The translations under genes were made by a program, and so were the position numbers. From Blastococcus tunisiensis (lineage in GTDB: Bacteria > Actinomycetota > Actinomycetes > Mycobacteriales > Geodermatophilaceae), in the NCBI RefSeq assembly GCF_900112815.1, contig NZ_FOND01000014.1, positions 62,001 through 126,000 on the forward strand: DNA of 64,000 nt, written 5' to 3'. The first letter of the stretch is position 1. Each line of letters begins with the position of its first letter. The notes under the pieces are model-generated. The model made no database searches, was not told the origin of the DNA, and saw only the letters and a program-made list of their open reading frames with translations. Positions 54,533 through 62,988 of the stretch are shown piece after piece.

Positions 54533-56599
54533 TCAGGCGGGGACCGCGAGGTTCGCCGGGGCGGGCTCGTAGCCCAGGGGGGTGCGGGAGAAGGAGCCGG
54601 TGCCGTGCGTGACCGACCGCAGCACGCCCGGGTAGCTGAGCAGCTCGACCTCGGGCACCTCCGCCCGCACCGTCGTCCGGTCCCGGAGCGGGTCCGCCAC
54701 GCTGCCGGTCACGCGGGCGCGACGGCCGGAGAGATCGCTCATCACCGCGCCGACGTACTCGCCCGGGACCACCACCTCCACCTCGCACCACGGTTCGAGC
54801 ACGCGGGTCCCGACGGCGGCGGCGAGCTCGCGGAGCGCGAGAGCTCCGGCGGCCTGGAACGCGGCGTCGGAGGAGTCGACGGAGTGCGCCTTGCCGTCCA
54901 CCAGGGTCAGGTGCACGTCGACCAGCGGCCGGTCCCCGGTGATGCCCCGCTCGGCCTGCGCCCGGATGCCCTTCTCCACGCTGCCGTGGAACTGGCCGGG
55001 CACCGTGCCGCCGACGATCCGCTGCTCGAAGACGATGCCCGAGCCCGGTGGGCCGGGTTCGGCCTCGATGACCACGACCGCGTACTGGCCGTGGCCGCCG
55101 GACTGCTTGACGTGGCGGCCGGTGACGCGCGCGGGGCCGGCGAGCGTCTCCACCATGGGAACGCGCACGGGGACGGTGGTCACCGAGACGCCGTGGCGGG
55201 TGCGGAGCCGTTCCAGCAGGACCTCGGCGTGGGCCTCGCCGACGCACCACAGCAGGAGCTGGCCGGTGTCGGGGCGGCGGTCGAGGCGCACCGTCGGGTC
55301 CTCCGCCACGAGCCGGGCCAGCGCCGTGGCGAGCCGGTCCTCGTCGGACCGGGAGGCGGCCTCCAGCGCGACGGGGAGCTGCGGTGTGGGGAGGTCCCAC
55401 GGGGGGACCAGCCGCGGGTCCTCCGGGGCGGAGAGGGTGTCCCCCGTCTCGGCCGTCGTGAGCCGGGCGACCGCGCAGATGTCGCCGGCCGGGCAGGAGG
55501 CGACGGGGCGCAGCGACGTCCCCAGCGGGGACGACAGGACCCCGATGCGCTCGTCGACGTCGTGGTCGGGATGCCCCCGGTCGGACATGCCGTGCCCGGA
55601 GACGTGGACGGGGACGTCGGGGCGCATCGTCCCGCTGAAGACGCGGACGAGGCTGACCCGGCCGACGTACGGGTCGGTGGTGGTCTTCACGACCTCGGCG
55701 ACGAGCGGCCCCTCCGGGTCGCAGGACAGCGACGGGACCGGGCCGTCGTCGACGGTCGTGACCGGCGGGCAGCCGTGCTCCAGGGGGCTGGGGAACCCGG
55801 CGACGATCAGCTCGAGCAGATCGGGGATCCCGACCCCGGTGAGCGGGGCCGCGCAGAGCACCGGGTGGAAGTGCGCCCGGGCCACCGCCGTCTCCAGGTC
55901 GGCGATGAGGTCGGCCTGGACGAGCTGGTCGCCGGCCAGGTACCGCTCCATCAGCGCCTCGTCCTCGCTCTCGCCGATGATCCCCTCGATGAGCTCCGAG
56001 CGCAGCCGGTCGGCCTCCGGCGCGGCCGCGTCCGGCTCCAGGAGGGACACCAGGCCCTGGACCGAGCCGTCGGCGCCGCGGTCGACGAGGTGCACGGGGT
56101 AGACGCCCTCGCCGAGCAGCCGCCGGCAGCTCCGGACGGCCTCCTCCACGTCGGCCCGGGCCCGGTCCAGCTGGGTGATGACGACGGCGCGCGGCATCCC
56201 CACCGCGGCGCACTCCTCCCACAGTTGCACCGTGGCCGCGTCGACCCCGTTGACGGCCGAGACCACGAACAGCGCCGCGTCCGCCGCCCGCAGCCCGGCG
56301 CGCAGCTCCCCGACGAAGTCCGGTGAGCCGGGCGTGTCCAGCAGCGTGACGCGGTGACCGGCGTGCTCGGTGGTGGCCACGCCGAGGGACACCGAGCGCT
56401 GCTGCCGGGTCTCCACCTCCTCGGTGTCCAGGCAGGTGGTCCCGTCCTCCACCCGGCCGGCGCGCGGCAGCGCACCGGTCGCGACGAGCAGGGCCTCCGC
56501 CAGCGTGGTCTTGCCCGCCCCCGCGTGCCCGACCAGGGCCAGGTTGCGTACCTGAGCGGCCGGCCGGGGGGCCGGCGCCGTCCCGGTGTCCTTCGCCAC
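54533..56599 (-). CDS. elongation factor G-like GTPase (EF-G2)
   Basis: The 688-residue translational GTPase has the P-loop GHAGAGKTTLAEALL (about 22-36), LLDTPGSPDF (G3) and VITQLDRARAD in the G4 place (NKxD replaced by TQLD), then the EF-G domains II-V including HGQYAVVVIEAEPG and LRSVTHGTGSF. The Ala-Gly-Ala-Gly-Lys P-loop and altered G4 separate it from true EF-G and match EF-G2 (Rv0120c-like) proteins, whose role in translation is uncertain. GTG 56599 is used. Confidence 0.9.
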   Translation of the reverse strand: MAKDTGTAPAPRPAAQVRNLALVGHAGAGKTTLAEALLVATGALPRAGRVEDGTTCLDTEEVETRQQRSVSLGVATTEHAGHRVTLLDTPGSPDFVGELRAGLRAADAALFVVSAVNGVDAATVQLWEECAAVGMPRAVVITQLDRARADVEEAVRSCRRLLGEGVYPVHLVDRGADGSVQGLVSLLEPDAAAPEADRLRSELIEGIIGESEDEALMERYLAGDQLVQADLIADLETAVARAHFHPVLCAAPLTGVGIPDLLELIVAGFPSPLEHGCPPVTTVDDGPVPSLSCDPEGPLVAEVVKTTTDPYVGRVSLVRVFSGTMRPDVPVHVSGHGMSDRGHPDHDVDERIGVLSSPLGTSLRPVASCPAGDICAVARLTTAETGDTLSAPEDPRLVPPWDLPTPQLPVALEAASRSDEDRLATALARLVAEDPTVRLDRRPDTGQLLLWCVGEAHAEVLLERLRTRHGVSVTTVPVRVPMVETLAGPARVTGRHVKQSGGHGQYAVVVIEAEPGPPGSGIVFEQRIVGGTVPGQFHGSVEKGIRAQAERGITGDRPLVDVHLTLVDGKAHSVDSSDAAFQAAGALALRELAAAVGTRVLEPWCEVEVVVPGEYVGAVMSDLSGRRARVTGSVADPLRDRTTVRAEVPEVELLSYPGVLRSVTHGTGSFSRTPLGYEPAPANLAVPA

Positions 56600-56610
56600 G
56601 GAGCCGGCCC

Positions 56611-56853
56611 TCAGCTGTGCGCGGGGCCGGTGTGGTGGACCACGGCCGGAGTGCCGGCCGGGAAGAAGAGCGCGGTGTGCCCGTCGGGCTCCCACCGGAC
56701 CCGGTAGGGCGGACCGCCGTCGGGCTCGTGGCACTCCAGGACCTCGCCCACCCGCTCGGGTTCGCCCTGGTGGGTGGAGTGGACGACGATCCGGTCGCCG
56801 ACATGTGCTTCCCGACGGCCTCCTCGCGGCAGCTCGACTGTGGTCTGCCTCAC
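56611..56853 (-). CDS. DUF1918 small protein
   Basis: The 80-residue protein contains the DUF1918 core: VGDRIVVHSTHQGEPERVGEVLECHEPDGGPPYRVRWEPDGHTALFFPAG over 50 residues, here cited as the segments VGDRIVVH, PPYRVRWEPDGH and ALFFPAG. This SH3-like actinobacterial domain has no known function. GTG 56853 is the best available start. It precedes the EF-G-like gene by 11 nt and is probably co-transcribed with it. Confidence 0.85.
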   Translation of the reverse strand: MRQTTVELPRGGRREAHVGDRIVVHSTHQGEPERVGEVLECHEPDGGPPYRVRWEPDGHTALFFPAGTPAVVHHTGPAHS

Positions 56854-56982
56854 AGCCTGCCCGGGATGCCGGGGACGGACAAGACCCTGCCGCTCACCGG
56901 CCGGGCCGCCGTCGTCCGGGAGCACCGGACCGGCGCTCGCCGCCCGGGCATGCACGGGAGGCCGCCGGGTACGCGGCCGTGC

Positions 56983-57252
56983 ATGGACCCCTCACCCGGC
57001 GACGCCGGCAGCCACCCCGTCCGCCGCCCGGAACCCGACACCCGCCCGGCCGCCGCAGCCGCTCCCCCGCCACGCTCCCGGCGGGCGCTGGCGGTCTTCG
57101 TGTCGTCGCTGGTGCTGGTGGTGTGCGCGGTGGCCGGCGTCCTGCTGTTCTTCACCGACCAGCCGGTGGGCTATCCCGTGCTGCTCCTGGGGCTGGCCGC
57201 CCTGGCCGCCGCAGCCCTGGTCGTCACCCTGCGCCGGGGTGCCCGGCGGTAG
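56983..57252 (+). CDS. small two-helix membrane protein
   Basis: ATG 56983 opens an 89-residue frame with a polar Pro/Ala-rich N-terminus and two adjacent transmembrane helices (AVFVSSLVLVVCAVAGVLLFF and YPVLLLGLAALAAAALVV) joined by a short DQPVG loop. It ends in basic residues. There is no known family. ATG 56950 would add 11 residues. A perfect hairpin follows the stop, which supports a real transcript. Confidence 0.6.
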   Translation: MDPSPGDAGSHPVRRPEPDTRPAAAAAPPPRSRRALAVFVSSLVLVVCAVAGVLLFFTDQPVGYPVLLLGLAALAAAALVVTLRRGARR

Positions 57253-57268
57253 CGGGACGCCGCCGGCC

Positions 57269-57292
57269 GCGGGCCCGTCCCGACGGGCCCGC
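57269..57292 (+). terminator. 11 bp perfect hairpin after the two-helix protein
   Basis: GCGGGCCCGTC (57269-57279) and GACGGGCCCGC (57282-57292) pair with a CC spacer, 16 nt after the stop. Confidence 0.65.
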
Positions 57293-57311
57293 CGGGCCGT
57301 GTGGCAGGGCG

Positions 57312-57328
57312 GTGTCGAACCCGTGTCA
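57312..57328 (-). promoter_or_regulatory. direct repeat TGACAC-N5-CGACAC (candidate OmpR-type site 1)
   Basis: Read on the minus strand, two half-sites recur with an 11 bp period, about 104 bp upstream of the lipoprotein gene at 57432. Similar repeats lie at 62872 and 63938. Confidence 0.4.
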
Positions 57329-57431
57329 CTGCCGCCATATTCGGAGTCCCCCCTCCCGGGGCGGGCACCGCCTCGTCGTCCGAGAGAACCCAGCACGCGC
57401 GCCTCGCGCCGTGCGGAACGAAGGAGACGAC

Positions 57432-58040
57432 GTGAGCACTGCCGTTCGCACCACCCGCAGCACCTCCCGACGCGCCGGACGGGCGGTCACCGCCCTGGCG
57501 GCCGCGGTCCTCGGGATGGGCGGACTGGCCGCCTGCAGTGACGACTCGGCCGGTCCGGAGGCCGGCGGGGTGTCCGCCGAGGACCTCCAGCGCTTCGAGG
57601 ACGAACTCGCCGGCCTCGAGGAGCGCGTCGGCACCATCGAGACCGAGATGGGGGTCGACGGCGGGGGCCTGGGCGCGGAGGACACCGCGTTCTGGGACGA
57701 CACCCAGTCCTACGTGGGCCAGGAGGTCACCGTGAGCGGTGAGGTGTCGGAGATGGTGACCACGACCGACGTCGGCAGCGCGTTCAGGATCGCCGGCGAG
57801 TCCGGCGACCCGATCGCCGTGGTCAATGCCTCGGCACCGGCGGAGATGGACGCCAATGACGTCGTCCAGGTGTCGGGCACCGTGGTCCAGGTCCAGCGGG
57901 ACACCTTCGAGGAGGACTTCGGCGTGGCGGCCGACGAGCTCTTCGAGGACGCCGACGCCTGGTTCGAGGCGGAGGAGGGCTCCCTCGCCATCTCGGCCGA
58001 CCGCATCGAGGTCCTGCAGGCACAGGGCCAGAACGACTGA
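57432..58040 (+). CDS. lipoprotein with OB-like domain (copy 1)
   Basis: The 202-residue precursor has a basic start, a hydrophobic segment and lipobox GLAAC (Cys at about 35). A helical acidic segment follows, then a beta-rich domain YVGQEVTVSGEVSEMVTTTDVGSAF...VQVSGTVVQVQRDTF that looks OB-fold-like. It shares domain order with the lipoprotein at 62989. GTG 57432 has AAGGAG upstream. It is followed 90 nt later by a GerMN lipoprotein. Function unknown; it is presumably anchored outside the membrane. Confidence 0.8.
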   Translation: MSTAVRTTRSTSRRAGRAVTALAAAVLGMGGLAACSDDSAGPEAGGVSAEDLQRFEDELAGLEERVGTIETEMGVDGGGLGAEDTAFWDDTQSYVGQEVTVSGEVSEMVTTTDVGSAFRIAGESGDPIAVVNASAPAEMDANDVVQVSGTVVQVQRDTFEEDFGVAADELFEDADAWFEAEEGSLAISADRIEVLQAQGQND

Positions 58041-58130
58041 GCACCCGCCGGGGCGGTGGGCCGGGGCCTGACCGGTCCGGGCCACCGCGCCGGCCGTGCG
58101 CCGGCTCCGGCGGACAGGGAGGGCGACGAC

Positions 58131-58769
58131 GTGCGGGTTCTGCTCCTGCTGCTCGTCCTCCTGTCCCTGACGGCGTGCGGCCTGCCCCGGGACGCGTCGG
58201 TGCACCCGGTGGCCGTGCCGCCGGGGTCCACGCCGTCGGCGCGTTCCGGGGGCTCCCCGGACGGGGGTGAGGTCGCGGTCTGGTTCGTCCGGGGCACGCG
58301 CCTGGAGGCGGTGCCGCGCTGGGCACCGGAGCCGGGGCCCGCGGGAGCCGTGGCGCTGCTGCTGGCCGGGCCCACCCGGTCGGAGGTGGTCGACGGTCTG
58401 CGCACCGCCTTGTCACCCGTCGACGCGACGGTGTTCCCCATGGTTCCGGCGGCCGGAACGGTGACGATCTCGGTCGGCCGGGACTTCACCGGCATCGGCG
58501 GCGGCAACCAGTTGCTCGCCGTGGCGCAGGTGGTCTGGACGGCGACCCAGTTCCGCGCGGTCGACAGGGTCTGCTTCACCGTGGACGGGAGCCCGGTCGA
58601 GGTCCCGACCGACGCGGGGCTGGTCGGCCGGCCGGTCGACCGGTCCGACTACCGGTCCGCCGCGCCACGTCCCCCGCGGCGGCCGTCCGCGGGCTCCGAC
58701 TGGCACCCCGCGGACCGGCCGAGCACGATTCCGTCGACGACCCCGTCCACCGGCTGCACCGTCCGCTGA
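58131..58769 (+). CDS. GerMN-domain lipoprotein (copy 1)
   Basis: The 212-residue precursor has a short signal ending in LTAC and a GerMN-like domain: AVWFVRGTRLEAVPR, AVALLLAGPTRSE, LRTALSPVD, VTISVGRDFT and LLAVAQVVWTATQF. GerMN also occurs in LpqB, the partner of the MtrAB two-component system. The closest relative here is the lipoprotein at 62159. GTG 58131 has AGGGAGG upstream. A Pro/Ser-rich tail follows the domain. Confidence 0.85.
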   Translation: MRVLLLLLVLLSLTACGLPRDASVHPVAVPPGSTPSARSGGSPDGGEVAVWFVRGTRLEAVPRWAPEPGPAGAVALLLAGPTRSEVVDGLRTALSPVDATVFPMVPAAGTVTISVGRDFTGIGGGNQLLAVAQVVWTATQFRAVDRVCFTVDGSPVEVPTDAGLVGRPVDRSDYRSAAPRPPRRPSAGSDWHPADRPSTIPSTTPSTGCTVR

Positions 58770-58788
58770 GGCAGGAGGCGCCCCCGAC

Positions 58789-60024
58789 ATGGCCACCGCT
58801 CCCCCGTCCGCCGTCCCCCAGGTGAGCGCGGCGCCACGCGCGGCGCTGGAGGCGATGCTGGGCGTCCCCTTCACGGACGGCAACACCGTGGACGTGCTGC
58901 GCGACGGGGACCAGACCTTCCGCGCCCTGCTGTCGGCCGTCACGGGCGCCACCCGCAGCATCGACCTGCTGTGGTTCGCCTGGCGGGAGAGCACCATCGG
59001 CGAGGAACTCGCCGACGCCCTGGCCGGGCGGGCGGCCGACGGCGTGCGCGTCCGCGTGCTGCTCGACGCCTACGGGGGGAGGCACATCGCCCGCGGGTCA
59101 CTCGACCGGCTCCGCCGGAGCGGCTGCGAGGTGCTCTTCTACCGGCCGATGCCCAGCGGGCGGCCCACGGTGTGGAACCTGCGCACCCACCGCCGGGTGC
59201 TGGTCTCCGACGAGGTGGTCGGGCTGACCGGAGGAACCGGGGTCGCCGAACCCTGGACCGGCAGCGGCCGGTCCCCCGGTCACTGGCGGGACACGGCGTT
59301 CCGCGTCCGGGGTCCGGCCGTGGCGGGCCTGCGCGCGGCCTTCGCCGGTCCGTGGCTGCGGGCGCGGGCCCGGGCCGGTGGGTACCGGCCGATCTCCGCG
59401 GCCGACCGGTTCCCGCCCCCCGGCACCGGGGGCGGCAGCGCGGTCCAGGTGCTGCGGCCGTCATCGGCACCCGGGTGGAACGACGCCGCGCTGGCGATCG
59501 CCGTCCTGCTCGCGACCGCGCGCGACCGGGTCCGGGTGGCGTCCCCGTACGTGCGGTTGCCGGACTGGCTGGAGGACCTGGTCTGCGCCACGTCGCGGCG
59601 CGGCGTCGAGGTGCAGCTGCTGGTCTCCGGGCCGCACGTGGAGAAACCCTCGGTGCACCTGCAGGGAGAGCACGGCTTCCGGCCGCTCCTGGACGCCGGG
59701 GTGCAGATCTGGCGCTACCAACCCGCGCTGCTGCACGCCAAGGTCGTCACCGTGGACGGCGAGCTGGCGATGGGCGGCACGACGAACCTCGACGTCCGTT
59801 CCCTCGCCCTCAACGAGCAGGTCTGCCTGCTCGTCCAGGACCGGACCGTCGTGGCCACCCTCGACCGGCACTTCGACGAGGACCTGACCGCGAGCGTCCG
59901 GGTCGACCCGGCCCGATGGCGGTCCCGCGGCATGGGTCAGCGGGTCTTGGAGACGGCTGCTGACCTGGCGGGACGCCCCCTCCGCGGCTGGAGCGGCGCG
60001 GGGCTGGCCGGCCGGCATCCGTGA
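58789..60024 (+). CDS. phospholipase D / cardiolipin synthase-like protein with altered first HKD motif
   Basis: The 411-residue protein has two PLD halves. The second motif is intact (HAKVVTVD with His316, then GGTTNLD). The first reads HRRVLVSD with His134 and Arg in place of the catalytic Lys, followed by GLTGGTG. No transmembrane helix is present, unlike typical cardiolipin synthases. It may still transfer phosphatidyl groups with reduced activity, or bind phospholipid without catalysis. It lies between the two lipoprotein pairs. Confidence 0.85.
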   Translation: MATAPPSAVPQVSAAPRAALEAMLGVPFTDGNTVDVLRDGDQTFRALLSAVTGATRSIDLLWFAWRESTIGEELADALAGRAADGVRVRVLLDAYGGRHIARGSLDRLRRSGCEVLFYRPMPSGRPTVWNLRTHRRVLVSDEVVGLTGGTGVAEPWTGSGRSPGHWRDTAFRVRGPAVAGLRAAFAGPWLRARARAGGYRPISAADRFPPPGTGGGSAVQVLRPSSAPGWNDAALAIAVLLATARDRVRVASPYVRLPDWLEDLVCATSRRGVEVQLLVSGPHVEKPSVHLQGEHGFRPLLDAGVQIWRYQPALLHAKVVTVDGELAMGGTTNLDVRSLALNEQVCLLVQDRTVVATLDRHFDEDLTASVRVDPARWRSRGMGQRVLETAADLAGRPLRGWSGAGLAGRHP

Positions 60025-60084
60025 GACCGGGCACCGGGACGGCGGGAGACGGTTCGCCACCCCCATCCTGGGCAGAGTTCCGGC

Positions 60085-60762
60085 GTGACCCGTTCCGTGC
60101 TGATCATCGAGGACGACGTCCGCATCCGCCGGATCGTCGCGATGACCCTGCGCCGGGAGGGCCTGGAGGTCACCGAGGCCGCGAGCGGGCAGGAGGGGCT
60201 GGACCAGCTGGAGGAGCGGCCCCACGACATGGTGCTGCTGGACCTGATGCTGCCCGACCGCGACGGCTTCGAGGTCTGCCGCGAGATCCGGCGGCGCTCG
60301 GACACCCCCATCATCATGATCACCGCCAGGACCGACAGCCATGACGTGGTGGCCGGCCTGGAGGCGGGAGCCGACGACTACGTCACCAAGCCCTTCGTGG
60401 CGAAGGAGCTGTCCGCCCGGATCCGGGCACTCGCGCGCCGGTCGCGCGGGGACCAGGTGCGGCCCCGGATCCAGATCGAGGACCTGGAGATCGCCCCGCA
60501 GGACGGGGTGGTCACCCGGGACGGCGCCGTCGTGCCGCTCACCCGGACGGAGTTCAAGCTGCTCAGCGAGCTCGCCGCCGAACGCGGCCGGGTGGTCAGC
60601 CGGGAGGAGCTGCTCGAGCGGGTGTGGGGATACGACTACTTCGGGGACTCCCGGCTCGTCGACGTCCACGTACGGCGGCTGCGCAAGAAGATCGAGTCCG
60701 ACCCGTCCGCGCCGACCGTGGTGACGACGGTCCGTGGCATGGGCTACCGGCTGCCGGAGTGA
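60085..60762 (+). CDS. OmpR/PhoB family response regulator
   Basis: The 225-residue regulator has a receiver domain (acidic EDD near residues 9-11, phosphorylation site Asp53 in LLDLMLPD, Lys in VTKPF) and a C-terminal winged helix (LTRTEFKLLSELAAERGRVVSREELLERVWGYDYFGDSRLVDVHVRRLRKKI in parts). It is MtrA-like in length and layout. GTG 60085 is used. The stop overlaps the kinase start (GTGA). Direct repeats with an 11 bp period near the lipoprotein genes are candidate targets. Confidence 0.95.
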   Translation: MTRSVLIIEDDVRIRRIVAMTLRREGLEVTEAASGQEGLDQLEERPHDMVLLDLMLPDRDGFEVCREIRRRSDTPIIMITARTDSHDVVAGLEAGADDYVTKPFVAKELSARIRALARRSRGDQVRPRIQIEDLEIAPQDGVVTRDGAVVPLTRTEFKLLSELAAERGRVVSREELLERVWGYDYFGDSRLVDVHVRRLRKKIESDPSAPTVVTTVRGMGYRLPE

Positions 60763-62159
60763 CCCGCCGCCGGGGGCCGCGCACCCTGCGCGGCCGGGCC
60801 ACCCTGGCCCTGACCGGCGTGGCCGCGGTGCTGACCGCGGTGATGGCGCTCGGCGTCTGGCTCTACGCGACGGACTACCTCCTGCAGACCCGGCAGAACG
60901 TCACGCTGGCGCAGGCGGCGGCCAACGGGGCGCAGGTGCAGCGGGGCCTGGCCACACCGGGGCTCTCCCCGGCGCAGCTGCTGGCCCAGTTGCCACGGGA
61001 GACCGGCTCGGTGTCCCTCCTGGCCGACGACGGGGAGTGGAGCACGACGTCCCTGCGCATCGGCCGGGACGACCTGCCGCGGGCGCTGCGCACCGAGGTG
61101 CTCGCGGGCGATCCGTCCCGGCAGCGGATCGTCGTCGACGGCCGGCCCTACCTCGCGATCGGGGTGCCCCTGGCCGGGCTCGACGACGCCTACTTCGAGG
61201 TCTTCCCGCTGACCGAGCTCGACAGCACCTACCGGGTGCTGAGCACCATCCTGGTCCTGGGCGTGCTGACCGTCGTCCCGGTGGCGGCGGCGATCGGCTG
61301 GTGGGTGACCCGGCCGGCCCTCCGGCCGCTGGACCGCATCTCCGCCGCGGCGGCGGCCATCGCCGCCGGGAACCTGACGGCGCGGATCGATCCGCGCGAG
61401 GACCCCACGCTCGTCCCGATCGCCGAGTCCTTCAACGCCACGGCCGCGGCCCTGGAGCGACGGGTGCGCACCGACGCCCGGTTCGCCTCGGACGTCAGCC
61501 ACGAGCTGCGCAGCCCGCTGACCACCATGCTCAACGCGATGGCCCTCATCGAGGACCACGCGGACGACCTCCCGGAGGACGGCCGCGAGGGCCTGGCGCT
61601 GCTCGGCGCGGAGGTGCGGCGCTTCGAGCGCCTGGTTGCCGACCTGCTGGAGATCTCCCGGGCCGACGCCGGCAGCGGCGACCTCGTGCTGGAACGGGTC
61701 CGGCTCGCCGCGCTCGTGCACGAGGCAATGGCCCGGCGCGAGCTGGACGGCCGGGCGGGTGTGCCGCTGAGGGTGGCGAGCGGGGCCGACGACGTGGTGG
61801 TCCGCGCGGACAAGCGACGGCTGGAACGGGTCGTCGGCAACCTCGTGGAGAACGCCGACAACCACGGCGGCGGGCTCACTGCGGTCGCGGTCGAGCGCAG
61901 CGGCGACATCGCCCGCGTGATCGTCGACGACCGCGGGACGGGGGTCCCGGAGGCGGAGCGGGCGGCGGTCTTCGAGCGGTTCGCCCGCGGGAGCGGCAGT
62001 GCCCGCACCGCCAGCGAGGGCAGTGGGCTCGGGCTGGCGCTCGTGACGCGGCACTTGCAGTTGATGGGAGGGTCGGTCGACGTGACCGACAACCCCGGCG
62101 GCGGCGCGCGGTTCGTGGTCCGCCTGCCCGTGGACCCGGAGATCCGGAGGCCCGGCTGA
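60759..62159 (+). CDS. EnvZ/MtrB-like sensor histidine kinase
   Basis: The 466-residue kinase has two transmembrane helices (about 14-36 and 163-185) bracketing an extracytoplasmic sensor of about 125 residues, a HAMP domain, a HisKA helix with His248 in SDVSHELRSPLTT, and a HATPase domain (NLVENADNHGG, VDDRGTGVP, GSGLGLALV). GTG 60759 overlaps the regulator stop, and its own stop overlaps the lipoprotein ATG (TGATG). That linkage copies mtrB-lpqB. Confidence 0.95.
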   Translation: MTRRRGPRTLRGRATLALTGVAAVLTAVMALGVWLYATDYLLQTRQNVTLAQAAANGAQVQRGLATPGLSPAQLLAQLPRETGSVSLLADDGEWSTTSLRIGRDDLPRALRTEVLAGDPSRQRIVVDGRPYLAIGVPLAGLDDAYFEVFPLTELDSTYRVLSTILVLGVLTVVPVAAAIGWWVTRPALRPLDRISAAAAAIAAGNLTARIDPREDPTLVPIAESFNATAAALERRVRTDARFASDVSHELRSPLTTMLNAMALIEDHADDLPEDGREGLALLGAEVRRFERLVADLLEISRADAGSGDLVLERVRLAALVHEAMARRELDGRAGVPLRVASGADDVVVRADKRRLERVVGNLVENADNHGGGLTAVAVERSGDIARVIVDDRGTGVPEAERAAVFERFARGSGSARTASEGSGLGLALVTRHLQLMGGSVDVTDNPGGGARFVVRLPVDPEIRRPG

Positions 62160-62821
62160 TGCGGACCGCCCTCCTCGCCCTGGCCGCCGTGCTGCTGGTG
62201 GCCGGGTGCGGCATCGACCCGCAGGCCCGGCCCGAGGTGGTCAGCATCGCGCCGCCCTCCACCGGCGAGGCCGGCCGCAGCGGGGAGCCCGACGATCCGC
62301 AGCTGCGCGTCTACCTCGTCCGGGGGGCACGTCTCGAGCCGGTGATCAGGTCCCATCCGCAGCCGGGGATCGACGCGGCTCTCGAGCTCCTCGCCGCCGG
62401 CCCCACGCGCGTCGAGGTCCTGGTCGGCGGGCTGCGGACGGCCCTCCCCCCGCAGAGCCTGTTCCCGGATCCGTCGTCCGGTGACACGGCGGTGGTCACC
62501 ATCGCCGTCACGCGCGACTTCACCGAGATCTCGGGGGTGAGCCAGCTGCTGGCGATGGCGCAGGTGGTGTGGACGGTGACCGAGGACCCCCGGGTGGGAG
62601 GCGTCCGGATCACCGAAGACGGACGGCCGCTCGAGGTGCCGACCGACAGCGGGCTGACCAGACTGGCCGTCGACCGCGACGACTACTTGTCGGCCGCCCC
62701 GGCCGCGCCGGCGCCCGCACCGTCCGGGGCTCCGCGCAGCGAGGAACCGGGCGGGCCGGCGCCCGGGACCGCTCCCCCGGCCGCGCCCACGACCGGCCGC
62801 CGGCGACCTGTCCCCCGGTGA
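62159..62821 (+). CDS. GerMN-domain lipoprotein (copy 2, kinase-linked)
   Basis: The 220-residue precursor has a signal ending in VAGC (Cys at about 17) and a GerMN-like domain: VYLVRGARLEPVIR, ALELLAAGPTRVE, LRTALPPQ, VTIAVTRDFTEISGVSQLLAMAQVVWTVTE. It is clearly paralogous to the protein at 58131, motif by motif, including the closing PLEVPTDSGL. It lacks LpqB's beta-propeller. Coupled translation with the kinase suggests it modulates signalling. A Pro/Ala-rich tail ends it. Confidence 0.88.
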   Translation: MRTALLALAAVLLVAGCGIDPQARPEVVSIAPPSTGEAGRSGEPDDPQLRVYLVRGARLEPVIRSHPQPGIDAALELLAAGPTRVEVLVGGLRTALPPQSLFPDPSSGDTAVVTIAVTRDFTEISGVSQLLAMAQVVWTVTEDPRVGGVRITEDGRPLEVPTDSGLTRLAVDRDDYLSAAPAAPAPAPSGAPRSEEPGGPAPGTAPPAAPTTGRRRPVPR

Positions 62822-62831
62822 GCGGCGTACG

Positions 62832-62855
62832 GGGGTCCTGCCGGTGGCGGACCCC
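62832..62855 (+). terminator. hairpin after the two-component operon
   Basis: GGGGTCC (62832-62838) and GGACCCC (62849-62855) pair around a 10 nt loop, 11 nt after the lipoprotein stop. Confidence 0.5.
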
Positions 62856-62871
62856 ACCGGGCGCGCCGCCA

Positions 62872-62888
62872 TGACAGGTGTGTGACAG
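62872..62888 (+). promoter_or_regulatory. direct repeat TGACAG-N5-TGACAG (candidate OmpR-type site 2)
   Basis: Two identical hexamers with an 11 bp period, about 100 bp upstream of the lipoprotein gene at 62989. Confidence 0.5.
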
Positions 62889-62988
62889 ACCGGCGGCCCG
62901 CCGCGCGCGGCTCCGTCATCCCCGCCCATGGTGGAGGGGACGGTGCGGCACGACGCCGTCCGCGCCCCCGCGATGAGAGAGGACGGAC

